Below are positions 44,630 to 54,239 of a stretch of DNA of 64,000 nucleotides, piece by piece. Made by a program: the position numbers and the translations under genes. The stretch's first letter is position 1, and every line of letters begins with the position of its first letter. Source of the DNA: Tritrichomonas musculus. Lineage: Eukaryota > Parabasalia > Tritrichomonadida > Tritrichomonadidae. The stretch lies in contig JAPFFF010000074.1 in NCBI GenBank assembly GCA_039105265.1, forward strand, positions 124,001 to 188,000, read 5' to 3'. A model generated the notes under the pieces. That model was not told where the DNA came from and searched no databases. It worked only from the letters and a program-made list of their open reading frames with translations.

Positions 44630-47600
44630 ATGAGTGAAGATAATGATACATACATTATCATTGGTCTAATTGGAAACATTCCAGATGATGAAATCGATGC
44701 AAATGTAATTGATGGATACTATCAGCCTATTTTTGCTAATCTTATCCAAGATTTTGCAATTAACATTTATGATATCGATAAAGAAAGTGTCAAAATACTA
44801 GCTATTGGGCAAAAACAAGATTATTCTGTATATATTTACTCAAATAATAAATATTATTTCAAACTTGATGCTGACGATACTTTTCAAATTGATATCAAAC
44901 AGAAAAATTCAAATTTTCAATATTTTACAGAATTTAATTCGGCCTTAGATCAAATATGTGAGATGATATCAAACAACGAAAACAAAAAAGTAATTTTATT
45001 TTTAGATGATCATGGAGACGATGGATATTTTGCGCAAATTCATTATTTCCATTTATATGAAGTTACCATGAAATTTAATAACACGAGTTTTTTGATATTT
45101 AACGATTCTTGCCACAGCGGAAGTTTGATCAATTTTGTTAAATCTTACAATGACATGCATTCATTAATAACAAGTAATGATTTGCTAGGAATCAAAGCGC
45201 AATTATTATTCGCGTTTAAAAATATTTTCGAATATGCGATTGAAAAAGTTGGTCTTACTAATTCGGAAAATAAAGTTTTAGAGCTTATAGATTTTTACCA
45301 AAGCATTAAAATAGATGAAGAGGAAGCACTTGATTTGATTAAAAGTAATTCTTTTTTGGACGATGTTGAAATTAAAACAACTCAACTTATATTTGGCAAG
45401 CACAAATTAACTGAAATGGGTTTCGAAAACAATTCACAAATTAATATCTTTAAAACTATGATTGATTTTTATGGTGATGTAACAACAGATGAAAGAGACA
45501 CATTCAAATATTATAAAAATATATTTAATAGAGCTAATTTTGATATATTTAATAATTTATCCAAAGGAAATATCCAAGAATTTATCAAAAAACTCAATGT
45601 TTTTTATGTAATAAAAGATAAAATCAATTTTGATTTACAACCAAACAACCATGTTGAAATAATAACGAGCACAGATAATTTGCATAAAAGCCTATCATTT
45701 CCAAGCATCAGAGTAAACAATTCGATTAAAATATCTCCAGGAGGTCCAGCGATGGGCTCATTTATCAAAGCGTTATTCGTTAAAAATGATCCAGAATCTA
45801 TTAATTTTGAAGAAATTACAAAAGAAATTTCACAATCAGATAATGGAGCAATTTATTATCCACTACGAACAACAGAAAGTATAAAAAAAGCCAAAAAGGA
45901 AAGACAATGGATTCATCTTTATCCAAAACATTACAAATTATCTGATGAAGAAAATGATGTAAAATATTCATTTACTTATTCAGAAGAATTAAAGCAAAAA
46001 ATCGCAGCAATAAGAGCTATTTCGTTCTTAAACGTTCAAAAATTGACAGAAACGGCCAATCTCATAAACAGTGAAGTGAATTCAAATGAATTACAACCAT
46101 TTACAGATACATATGGAAGTATTTTTGCAATTTCTGCTCTTTTAAAAGAATATAAAAATGACCCAAATAAGATGATTGTAAAATGTCTGAAGAAAAATCC
46201 TATAATAAAATCACGCAAACCAAATAGAATCAATTCATATTGTTTAATTTTAGACTTTTCTTTTCGACTATCAAATGAAAATCCAAAATTAATGACAGGA
46301 ATCATTATAAATATTTTAGAAAAAGCAGTAAGAAAAGTAATTAAGAAAAAAATTGATTTGATTATAGAAAAAAGTGATTCAGAAAAAAATGATTCAGAAA
46401 ATTTCACGAATAAGATATTTTTACATAAAGAAATATCTGATTTAAAAATAAATCAAGGTAAAATTTTGTCTGAATTCAAAGATTATGAATTTCCATTTTT
46501 GAAACAAATCGAAAACGTAATTATTTCATTCATTAGTATATCACAAATTGCAGCTGCAGCGATAATTGCATCATCACTTCTCTTTAAAAAAATTGACTTA
46601 GAGACGATTAAAGAAATGACTTTCAAGTATTTTAGAATCGAATCTTGTAATATTTTTCATTATGAAGATCAGATTTTTACACATTTTTTCACAAATATAA
46701 ACAAATGTAAAAATGAAGAAGAAATTAGCAGATATGCAGAATATTATCTTTTAGAAATGATTGATTCTTCATTTGTGCATGCTTATTCTATTTTTGATGC
46801 ACAATTTAAATGTGATTCTATGAAAGTTTTTTCATATTCACTAACAAAATTTACTACTACTTCAATAGTTGATGTTTTTCATTATTATCTTGAAAATGAG
46901 ACAAATGAATCATTTATTAATCATATCATTGATCCAATTGAACGAATAATAGATCAAAAGAATATTCCCAAATTTTATATTTTTACAATATTATCTTTAA
47001 TGCCAAAAGAAACAGCAATTTACGCATTATACATGTCATTATCCAACTTCGAAAATGATTGGTACAATCATTTATTAAAGATTGTTGAAATTATCAAAGA
47101 CGATGTCACTTTTAAAGAAGTATATAATGATCTATTATCATTAACAATAGAAATAATGAGAGATCAAAAATATGTAAAAAGTTCAATTCAATATAAAGAA
47201 AGCACTAAAAACATGGAAAAAATAATTACAAAAGAAATAGAAAAAGCAATTGAAAAATTATATAAACTTCAAGAAAAATCAATAATAAAAGCACGAGAGA
47301 ATATTAGTAAACAAACGGACATTGATATAATTGAAGATCAAATCAAGTTGTATATTGATAATATAATATGCAATGAAACTATTAAAAGCAAATTTGACAT
47401 ATATTTAAAAGAATCAAAAAATGAAATTTTAAATATCAGAAGGCAACAAATAGAACTTTTAATTGATTATGATAAAATGCCAACTGAAAAATGTATTTTC
47501 GATGAATCTATTTTAGATATAAAAAATATATGTGAAAGAGCATCAAAAGAACTTATTACAGTTGCTCATTTATTTAAAATTTCTGATGAATCAAGAAATA

Positions 47601-48490
47601 AAATTAATTTAATTTTGTCCAAAAAAATTCAAACAGATGCTTCAATTGAATTTCCAATAATTGCAATGGCTGCAAGAGCTTTCAATATCGTTGAAATGGC
47701 ACCGATTACGAACATCCTTTCTCAGTTTACATATTTATTTGATCAATCTGAAGGTGAAGAACCCAATTTGAGAGAATTACTGGCATTACTCTCTGCGAAT
47801 ATTCATATTCTTTCTCCAAAAGATGAAAAACGTCAATTTTTAAAAATAGTTCCATTGAATGATAATGAAAAAATAGAAGACATTGAAAAAATCGATTCTG
47901 ATAGTTATGATTATAATGATAATGATGATGCAGATGATCAATTAATTTTAGGCGCACTTAAATCAAAAAGTTTAAATAAAGCAATACCACATAGGAAAAT
48001 AAATTATTCGAAAAATAATAGTGAAATATTGAAATATTATGAATATCAAATAAATTTGTGTGAAATAGAAAGAGCTAGAGATATACTTAAACTTGGTAAA
48101 TCATCCTGGACTAACGATGCTTGGAAAACATTTTTATATTGTTTTAATTTAAGGATGAAAAATCTTGGAATCCAATTCAATCTTTCTGATGATTATGATA
48201 AATCATTTTGTCCATTCAAAATTGATGAAGGAATTAATATTGTATTAAAATTTTATCCTCTTACACGAATTCATGAAATATTTCAAAATAAAGAAAAATT
48301 TAATTGCTTCATTGGACAATACAGTGATAAACATAAAGAAATCATTCAAGCTTTCATTAGAAGTTTTGATGATGTTGATCTAATAGTTACTTCATTGTAT
48401 TTGAGAAAAAGAACATATTTTGATCGCACATTAGAAAAATTAAAAATTATATATGATTACCCGTATTCAAAAACATCTAAAATAAAGTAA
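44630..48490 (+). CDS. Clan CD cysteine peptidase-like protein (metacaspase/legumain-type core), host
   Basis: A 1286-residue protein. The N-terminal 250 residues look like a caspase-type fold: a strand VILFLDDHGDDG carries the candidate catalytic His128, and FLIFNDSCHSGSLI carries candidate Cys161. DSCHSG is the usual metacaspase signature, while the HG and Cys layout also fits C13 legumain-type enzymes; both are clan CD. No signal peptide is evident. The remaining 1000 residues are mostly helical and Lys/Asp/Ile-rich, with an acidic zone (YDYNDNDDADDQ, about 1100), and match nothing I recognise. Trichomonads carry many clan CD peptidase-like genes. Codon use is strongly A/T-ending. It stands alone between Polinton clusters, so it is probably a host gene. 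Confidence 0.7.
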   Translation: MSEDNDTYIIIGLIGNIPDDEIDANVIDGYYQPIFANLIQDFAINIYDIDKESVKILAIGQKQDYSVYIYSNNKYYFKLDADDTFQIDIKQKNSNFQYFTEFNSALDQICEMISNNENKKVILFLDDHGDDGYFAQIHYFHLYEVTMKFNNTSFLIFNDSCHSGSLINFVKSYNDMHSLITSNDLLGIKAQLLFAFKNIFEYAIEKVGLTNSENKVLELIDFYQSIKIDEEEALDLIKSNSFLDDVEIKTTQLIFGKHKLTEMGFENNSQINIFKTMIDFYGDVTTDERDTFKYYKNIFNRANFDIFNNLSKGNIQEFIKKLNVFYVIKDKINFDLQPNNHVEIITSTDNLHKSLSFPSIRVNNSIKISPGGPAMGSFIKALFVKNDPESINFEEITKEISQSDNGAIYYPLRTTESIKKAKKERQWIHLYPKHYKLSDEENDVKYSFTYSEELKQKIAAIRAISFLNVQKLTETANLINSEVNSNELQPFTDTYGSIFAISALLKEYKNDPNKMIVKCLKKNPIIKSRKPNRINSYCLILDFSFRLSNENPKLMTGIIINILEKAVRKVIKKKIDLIIEKSDSEKNDSENFTNKIFLHKEISDLKINQGKILSEFKDYEFPFLKQIENVIISFISISQIAAAAIIASSLLFKKIDLETIKEMTFKYFRIESCNIFHYEDQIFTHFFTNINKCKNEEEISRYAEYYLLEMIDSSFVHAYSIFDAQFKCDSMKVFSYSLTKFTTTSIVDVFHYYLENETNESFINHIIDPIERIIDQKNIPKFYIFTILSLMPKETAIYALYMSLSNFENDWYNHLLKIVEIIKDDVTFKEVYNDLLSLTIEIMRDQKYVKSSIQYKESTKNMEKIITKEIEKAIEKLYKLQEKSIIKARENISKQTDIDIIEDQIKLYIDNIICNETIKSKFDIYLKESKNEILNIRRQQIELLIDYDKMPTEKCIFDESILDIKNICERASKELITVAHLFKISDESRNKINLILSKKIQTDASIEFPIIAMAARAFNIVEMAPITNILSQFTYLFDQSEGEEPNLRELLALLSANIHILSPKDEKRQFLKIVPLNDNEKIEDIEKIDSDSYDYNDNDDADDQLILGALKSKSLNKAIPHRKINYSKNNSEILKYYEYQINLCEIERARDILKLGKSSWTNDAWKTFLYCFNLRMKNLGIQFNLSDDYDKSFCPFKIDEGINIVLKFYPLTRIHEIFQNKEKFNCFIGQYSDKHKEIIQAFIRSFDDVDLIVTSLYLRKRTYFDRTLEKLKIIYDYPYSKTSKIK

Positions 48491-48540
48491 AAGTAAAACA
48501 TTAACACCAAAAATTATTTTCACTGTTTTTCAAAAAATGC

Positions 48541-48547
48541 AAAAAAA
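48541..48547 (-). terminator. Pol III T-run after tRNA-Thr
   Basis: On the minus strand seven T residues directly follow the discriminator base of the tRNA, as expected for Pol III termination. Confidence 0.6.
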
Positions 48548-48620
48548 TGCTTCTATCGCGGATCGAACGCGCGACCTTCCGCTTACTAGGCGAACGCTAT
48601 AACCACTAAACTACAGAAGA
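48548..48620 (-). tRNA. tRNA-Thr (anticodon AGT), possibly decayed
   Basis: Seventy-three bases fold as a tRNA. D-arm region TAGTTTAGTGG; anticodon stem TTCGC/GCGGA with loop CTAGTAA, anticodon AGT (48585-48587); T loop TTCGATC with four good stem pairs; discriminator A. The A and B boxes are good. The first acceptor pair (T1 with C72) and the outermost T-stem pair (G49 with A65) do not match, so this copy may be weakly functional or a pseudogene. It lies 57 bases past the stop of the peptidase-like gene, on the opposite strand. Confidence 0.75.
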
Positions 48621-48910
48621 TTATGTTTCATTAATTATTTATTTAAATTAATGAAAAAAAATTTTGGGAAATACTATTTGCCCCCAATCCTTTTTGCCCC
48701 CAACGGTTAAGGTGAATATTGACCTTGTATCGTACCATTGAAAAAATCAGCCAGAACTTTTTGAACGCATATTGACCATTTATCTTAATATAATAAAACA
48801 AAACCCCAAAAAAATAAGACCTGAACTTATCCAGCCATCATATTGTTTTAAAATATTTTGGATAATAATTAATTTAAGTATATTATTATTTGCATTTGTA
48901 ATTAAAATTG
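48621..48910. other. Spacer with short TTTGCCCCCAA direct repeat
   Basis: AT-rich spacer between the tRNA and the inverted-repeat element. TTTGCCCCCAA occurs twice, 18 bases apart near 48676, around otherwise plain sequence. No gene seen. Confidence 0.6.
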
Positions 48911-49930
48911 TAAACTATTTTATTTCTTTTTGATTAAGATATTTTTATAAAAAAAATTTTTTCAGTTATTTTTTTCATAAAGCTCATAGAATTTAATTTT
49001 TTTATTTTTATAAAGGTCGTACAACTAAATTGAATAAAAAATAAAATTAAATAAATTTATATTTATCTTAATAAATAATTTATTTAATAATTATAATATA
49101 TAATTTATATATTTTATATCCAATATTATAAAATATAATGGTTGAAATAAAGACTTTAATTAAAATACAATATATATCGATTTCTTATATATTTGCATCA
49201 TTTAAAAAATATAGATGTCATTTGAATGGATATACTATGTGTTATACAAATAATATTTTACTTTTTGACGAAATCCTTCAGTAATTGAAATATTAAACTT
49301 TTTATATTTATGAAACCAATCAACTAAATCTTCATTTTTAGAAAAAACTGACATTTGATTTAGAATGAAATTCAAATATATTAGAAAGTAAATGCATATA
49401 AATAAAATTGTATTCTTCATTTGGCTCCTGTAACGTCCAATTTTTTTAAAATCATCATTTAATAATTCAACAAATTCAATTTTTCTGCATTTTTAGCTAA
49501 AAAATGAATTTTTTTTTTTTCAATAATAATAACTATTTTTATATAACACTTAATGTTTTAAAAGCATATAAAAAGATATCAAAAGAATTAATGATTAGAA
49601 TAAATTATATAAAAAGTTATCGCTATTCTAAATTTTTATAAAGTGTTATAAAATTCTTATCAAAAATAATTAAAATAAATTGAGATAAAATACTCAAATT
49701 TATTTTCTGAAGAAAATTTAATATATACTTATATCCTTTTAGTTTTTATTTTAATTTGAAATTTGTACGATGTAAATATTTATAAAACAGATTATTATTA
49801 TTATTATAATAAAATATAATTAGTTTAAACAAACCAATCATTGAGTTTTACTGTTAAAATTCAGTTGTACGACCTTTATTTTTATTTTTTTTTTTTTAAT
49901 TAATTTATCAAAAAGAAATAAAATAGTTTA
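48911..49930. repeat. 1.02 kb inverted-repeat element, probably non-autonomous
   Basis: A 24-base end sequence (starting TAAACTATTTTATTTC) at 48911-48934 is perfectly repeated in inverse at 49907-49930. A second inverted pair, AAAGGTCGTACAACTAAATT at 49012-49031 and its complement at 49858-49877, has one difference. The interior is AT-rich and I see no transposase. A 61-codon minus frame at 49235-49420 begins with a hydrophobic stretch but is too weak to call. It looks like a non-autonomous DNA transposon. No clear target duplication is evident. Confidence 0.65.
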
Positions 49931-49939
49931 ATCTCATAC

Positions 49940-49997
49940 CCAGATAAATCCCACAGCCAGATAAATCCCACAACCAGATAATCCTACCGCCAGATAA
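49940..49997 (+). repeat. Short tandem repeat around CAGATAAATCCCACA
   Basis: About four degenerate units (CAGATAAATCCCACAGC, CAGATAAATCCCACAAC, then diverged copies with CCTACCGC) directly after the inverted-repeat element and before the 23-bp array. The shared CAGATAA word links the two arrays. Confidence 0.75.
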
Positions 49998-50020
49998 TAT
50001 TATCTTAAATATTGACAAAC

Positions 50021-50336
50021 ATTGATGCTAGCAACAGATAAATATTGATGCTAACAACAGATAAACATTAATGCTTACAACATACAAACATCGATGCTAA
50101 CAACAGATAAACATCTATGCTAACAACATACAAACATTGATGTTAACAACATACAAACATCGATGCTAACAACAGATAAACATCTATGCTAACAACAGAT
50201 AAACATCTATGCTAACAACAGATAAACATAGATGCTAACAACAGATAAACATAGATGCTAACGACAGACAAACATAGATGCTTACAACATACAAACATCG
50301 ATGCTAACAACAGACAAACATAGATGCTAACGACAG
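50021..50336 (+). repeat. Minisatellite, 23-bp unit, about 13.7 copies
   Basis: The unit is ATCGATGCTAACAACAGATAAAC with variants at the third and fourth bases and GATA/CATAC/GACA in the second half. Every unit I traced is 23 bases long, so it is not a multiple of three and unlikely to be coding. There are no unique spacers, which excludes a CRISPR array. Confidence 0.93.
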
Positions 50337-50608
50337 TAGTAATGGTCTGTGCGGGATGACCATCTAATAATTTTACTCGTACCTTGCCCAGCATACCTTG
50401 CAAGTTAACAAGCTCAGGTATAAAAAATCAGGTATGTTTACTTGTTATTGTTTTTACCCTTGTTTTCATTACCAACCTATACATTTGAATAATTTTCTGG
50501 AACCCCTTAATCAACTCACCATTTTTGATAGGATAACTAAGTTTTTACAATTTTTCAAAAATTATATTTTTTAAAAATTTTTTTTATTTTTTATTTCCAC
50601 TACATATA
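50337..50608. other. Junction region between host interval and Polinton remnant
   Basis: It starts with mixed sequence (GGTCTGTGCGGGATGACC, with a short inverted GGTC/GACC) and becomes T-rich just before the 50609 gene. The left edge of the remnant Polinton probably lies here, but no inverted repeat partner is visible in the window. Confidence 0.4.
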
Positions 50609-51007
50609 ATGGAAGCCTTTGCTAATTATGCTGCTAAACAACTCCGTACATATGGAACAGATATGTATAACCTTTTTGCTGACATTTGTGATAAAGTCAT
50701 TGATGGTGACCGTGATGCTGTTGATGTTGTTGAACCCTTTATTATAGACGCACAAATGGATATATTCAGAAAGCAGAATCACTTATACATATCTTTTCAT
50801 GATGAAAATGCTGCTTTTCGTGAGTATGGAGAAATATTTGATTACTATATTGATGAGCTTACTGGTGATTACAATGATTATGGTATGCCATATCACTTTC
50901 CAAAGAAGTTTTACGATGAGGTATACGAATTCTTTAAATACACTGATGAAGGAAAGAAATGCATGAATGAATTCAATCCAAACACGAATAAGATTCAGGA
51001 AATTTAA
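50609..51007 (+). CDS. Hypothetical protein beside the remnant polymerase
   Basis: A 132-residue acidic protein (MEAFANYAAKQLRTYGTDMY, then VIDGDRDAVDVVEPF and YGEIFDYYIDELTGDYND). It is rich in Asp, Tyr and Phe, probably mixed helix and strand, with no membrane span. It precedes the polymerase fragment on the same strand with a 74-base gap that contains a T-rich TATTTTTGTATTTT stretch. I find no counterpart in elements 1-3 and do not recognise the family. Confidence 0.45.
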   Translation: MEAFANYAAKQLRTYGTDMYNLFADICDKVIDGDRDAVDVVEPFIIDAQMDIFRKQNHLYISFHDENAAFREYGEIFDYYIDELTGDYNDYGMPYHFPKKFYDEVYEFFKYTDEGKKCMNEFNPNTNKIQEI

Positions 51008-51081
51008 TTAAAAAAGCAATTATTATTTTTGTATTTTAAATATTTTAATTTTATTCTTATACAAAACGAACCAAACGCCAA

Positions 51082-52960
51082 ATGACAAATTTAATACCAG
51101 AAACATTATTCAATTTGGATACAGAAACAATAACCAAATTCATTGCGATTCTGAACACTAAATTAAATGCTAATATTATTATTGACCAAGACAACAATAT
51201 AAATATTACAAGGCTATGTAAATATTTCAACGACAATAATGCTTACAATATTCTTCTTGGTGATATTAAGCCTGATGAATTAGCTCCTACAGATGTTATT
51301 GATGAAATTACCATTAATAATTACATTGATGAAGTTATCAAACAAAACCAACAACGAATAACAACAATAATTAATACACCCGAAGTAAATGAACCAGAAA
51401 ACGAAGAACTGTACGAGTACCTTAAGAAAAATGGTCAACAATTCACTAGTAAGCATAATGATTTTCTAATAGTTAATTTTCCAAATGATTTCGATAGAGC
51501 AGTAGCAGCTTTGCAAGCATATGACTACCCAGAAGCTTTGGTTAAAGAACGTAATGATCATGGTAAACCTATTGTTACATATTATTTCAATGAAATATCA
51601 TCTCTAGCAAACATATATGATGCCTTGCTTCATGTTTACCAAAGTGAACTAAAACCATTTAAAATACATTTTCAACTTTCAGGAGTCTTTGAAACAAGTA
51701 CCTTTGACTTTGAAACTTATGAAGAAAAATATGATTATGAGGCTAGAGAGATCAGATGGCAAAACTACAAATCTGCCATACCAATTATAGTAAAAGATGA
51801 ACGAAACCTTGATGAATGCAAAATGTATATAGAAACTGTACTAAACAGCTATGAAACAACTTCATCAAACAATAAACTAACTATTGTACACTCAATATCC
51901 TTTACGATATCGAGAATGCGTAAGGTTACAGGTCGTATCAAAGATCTTCCAGAAATATTCAAGAAGAGTAATAATTATATAATTGTTGATGATGAAGATG
52001 ATAATTTATGTTGGTACCGATTTCTTGCTTGTTGTTTGTTTCCTGAATTGACTAATACAACCAAATACGACATCAAACATCGTACTAAACGTGCCAAGAA
52101 ACTGCTACTTGAGGAATATGGAATAACTTATACAACAAAAATACCAAAGCATGCACAACGTTTATTGGACAATTTTCAAGGAGTAACAATGGAGGAGATG
52201 AAAGAATTAGCCGAAAAACATAAAATCAACATAAACATATATGAATACAACAATGACAAACAATATGACTTACAGGAACAATGGTATTTCAACAAAGATT
52301 ACACAACTTATTCAGCATTATTATTTACCAAAGACCTTACTGTTCATATTATGTTTATCAAAGATGCTGAAAAACTTACTGCAATTCATGTTTGTCCAAA
52401 ATGCAATTCTTATGTTCATTACGGGCATAGCAATATCAAACGTTTCGATGATCATGTCAAACATTGTGATGGTAAGTATAAGAAACAATTTGTACCAGCC
52501 AAGGAAGCTTTACCATATTGTCCACATATTTTAAACAATCCTGTCTATGAGTATTGTCTTGCACACGGATTACCATGGAAACCGAATATCTATTACATAA
52601 CATATGACTTTGAAACAATGGATCAAGTTGTAAATACAGAAGCCAGTAAATCAACTATTATCAATTCACGGCTCTTACCGTTATCAATTTCCTCATGCGT
52701 AAAGTCTGCTTCTGGCTTAACAACAAATCATTTTAGTTTACAGGATAACAAAGATTTCATTCCATTATGGCTTGATTGGCTTTTTGAACAATCATTAATT
52801 GTATACAAAGACAAACAACAATACTCATGTGTACCTGAAAAGATAGACAACAATATAACTACCATAACGGTATTTGGTTTCAATTCTTCAAGATTTGATG
52901 GTAATCTATTCAAACAATATCTTAATGCCTCTCATTGGAAAATTGAATCAAATAGCATCA
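51082..52960 (+). pseudogene. DNA polymerase B, front part only (remnant)
   Basis: The translated region matches the first half of the element 2 polymerase. It has the OTU-like DDNLCWYRFLACC segment, a zinc-finger-like VCPKCNSYVHYGHSNI...HVKHC, the exonuclease motif YITYDFETMD, and FGFNSSRFDGNLF. The polymerase catalytic motifs are not present in this fragment. Similarity stops close to 52955 at the border with element 3. It is treated as a fossil copy. It is useful for comparison because the OTU-like and zinc-finger-like parts are conserved between it and element 2. Confidence 0.8.
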
Positions 52961-53221
52961 TAGTTAGATATGGTAGTGGGTGTTTCACACCACACTACAC
53001 ACATGAAACTTACACTTTTGGTCGTTTTTCGTTATGAAAATTAATTTTGGTCTCGCCAAAAGAAATGTCATGATTTACGTCTCGTGGTGCTTATGATTTA
53101 ATGTATAACCTCGATGTCAGAGCTGTTGGTGATGTTTCAACAATTGATACAACAAATGATATTCATAAATTGCTATTCATCAGATGATGCACAAATGAAA
53201 TATAATTTATTGATATCATAA

Positions 53222-54238
53222 ATGAAACGCTTAACTGACCCAATCGATTACACACCAATACCAAAAGAATACGTGTTCTTCAGGGAAGATGGAAAGCAAG
53301 ACAATGACAGACCAAATAGATTTTATTTTAACTTTCCAGCTGATTGGTGTACTGCAGACAAAGGAGAGACAATTATTGGTTTTCGTACAATATGGATGTT
53401 AGCGAGACGTCGTAAATTAGAATTCAATATCAAAGTCAAAAAATATTTCAGAAATAACACATCGAAAGTGAGTCAAGTTGAATGCAATATTGTTTCATGG
53501 TTATCAACAGACAAGGATTTGAGAGAAATATGGAAAGATATGAATGAACAATTGAATATCGCTTTTAGCCATTACAATAATTATCAATGGAAAGAAGGAT
53601 ATCCAAAGTTTTTCATCAATGATGAAGAGATACCCGAGATGTATATCAAAAATCAAAAACGAATTAGAGACGTTCAAATGGACGGATACTATGACTACAA
53701 CAAAAAGATGTTTATCGAAACTATTTATTCAGCAGCGAATGAACTAAAGGAAGATGAAGTAGATGAAGATGATAAAAATAAATTATGTAATGTTGAAATA
53801 GCTATTAAATTTAAATATAGACATTATGACAAAAATAACAAAGAACAGTATAACGAACCACATGTGAAATGCGATTTTGCGGATATAATGAATGTTGGCT
53901 TTGAGCCATTTCAAAATGACCCGAACAATTATATGAACATCACTGATGACAAGGTTGAAGGAAAATGGATGAAAGAAATTAAATTTGAGAATGTATGGGA
54001 TAGACACAGTTGCAAAGTGTATTCATCAATAGCTGAAGAGACAAGCAAGGGATATGTTGGAAATAGTTATCAAAACTTCTCGCCAATCAAATATTTCAAA
54101 TTGAATTCAACTGACCAAACATTTTGGATTGAATTTTATAGTGGTCGTAATTATAAAATGCCTGTGAAATTACCAGTTAGTGAAAGTTTTATGATTGAAA
54201 TGCAGATGATGAATCATCAGAAGTTGTTATATATATAA
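53222..54238 (+). CDS. Penton-like or beta-rich structural candidate (element 3)
   Basis: A 338-residue protein, first gene of element 3. It has a beta-rich start (FYFNFPADWCTADKGETIIG), a charged middle and an end with KYFKLNSTDQTFWIEFYSGR then ESFMIEMQMM. That ending resembles the closing strands of the 13607-14344 and 25575-25925 proteins. The stop codon is followed after one base by the integrase ATG, so the two are probably coupled. A minor capsid role is a tentative inference from shape and position. No enzyme motif is visible. Confidence 0.45.
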   Translation: MKRLTDPIDYTPIPKEYVFFREDGKQDNDRPNRFYFNFPADWCTADKGETIIGFRTIWMLARRRKLEFNIKVKKYFRNNTSKVSQVECNIVSWLSTDKDLREIWKDMNEQLNIAFSHYNNYQWKEGYPKFFINDEEIPEMYIKNQKRIRDVQMDGYYDYNKKMFIETIYSAANELKEDEVDEDDKNKLCNVEIAIKFKYRHYDKNNKEQYNEPHVKCDFADIMNVGFEPFQNDPNNYMNITDDKVEGKWMKEIKFENVWDRHSCKVYSSIAEETSKGYVGNSYQNFSPIKYFKLNSTDQTFWIEFYSGRNYKMPVKLPVSESFMIEMQMMNHQKLLYI

Positions 54239-54239
54239 A

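Larger units (their letters stand above)
50400..52960. mobile_element. Broken Polinton remnant
   Basis: It holds a small unassigned gene and the front part of a polymerase B closely related to that of element 2. The similarity ends abruptly near 52955, where sequence belonging to element 3 begins. The remnant is clearly broken, with at least one break on the right and its left end not recognised. It is older than, or was the target of, element 3. Its polymerase is diverged from the element 2 copy but clearly homologous. Confidence 0.7.

Noticed and set aside
49235-49420. 61-codon frame starting with a hydrophobic stretch in the inverted-repeat element
   Set aside because: Short and in very AT-rich DNA, where such Ile/Phe/Leu strings arise by chance; no conservation evidence.
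50021-50336. Regular 23-bp repeats considered as a CRISPR array
   Set aside because: Units are directly tandem without unique spacers, and the setting is eukaryotic.
50212-50403. Minus-strand frame with repeated hydrophobic peptide
   Set aside because: It is only a translation of the minisatellite, whose unit is not a multiple of three.
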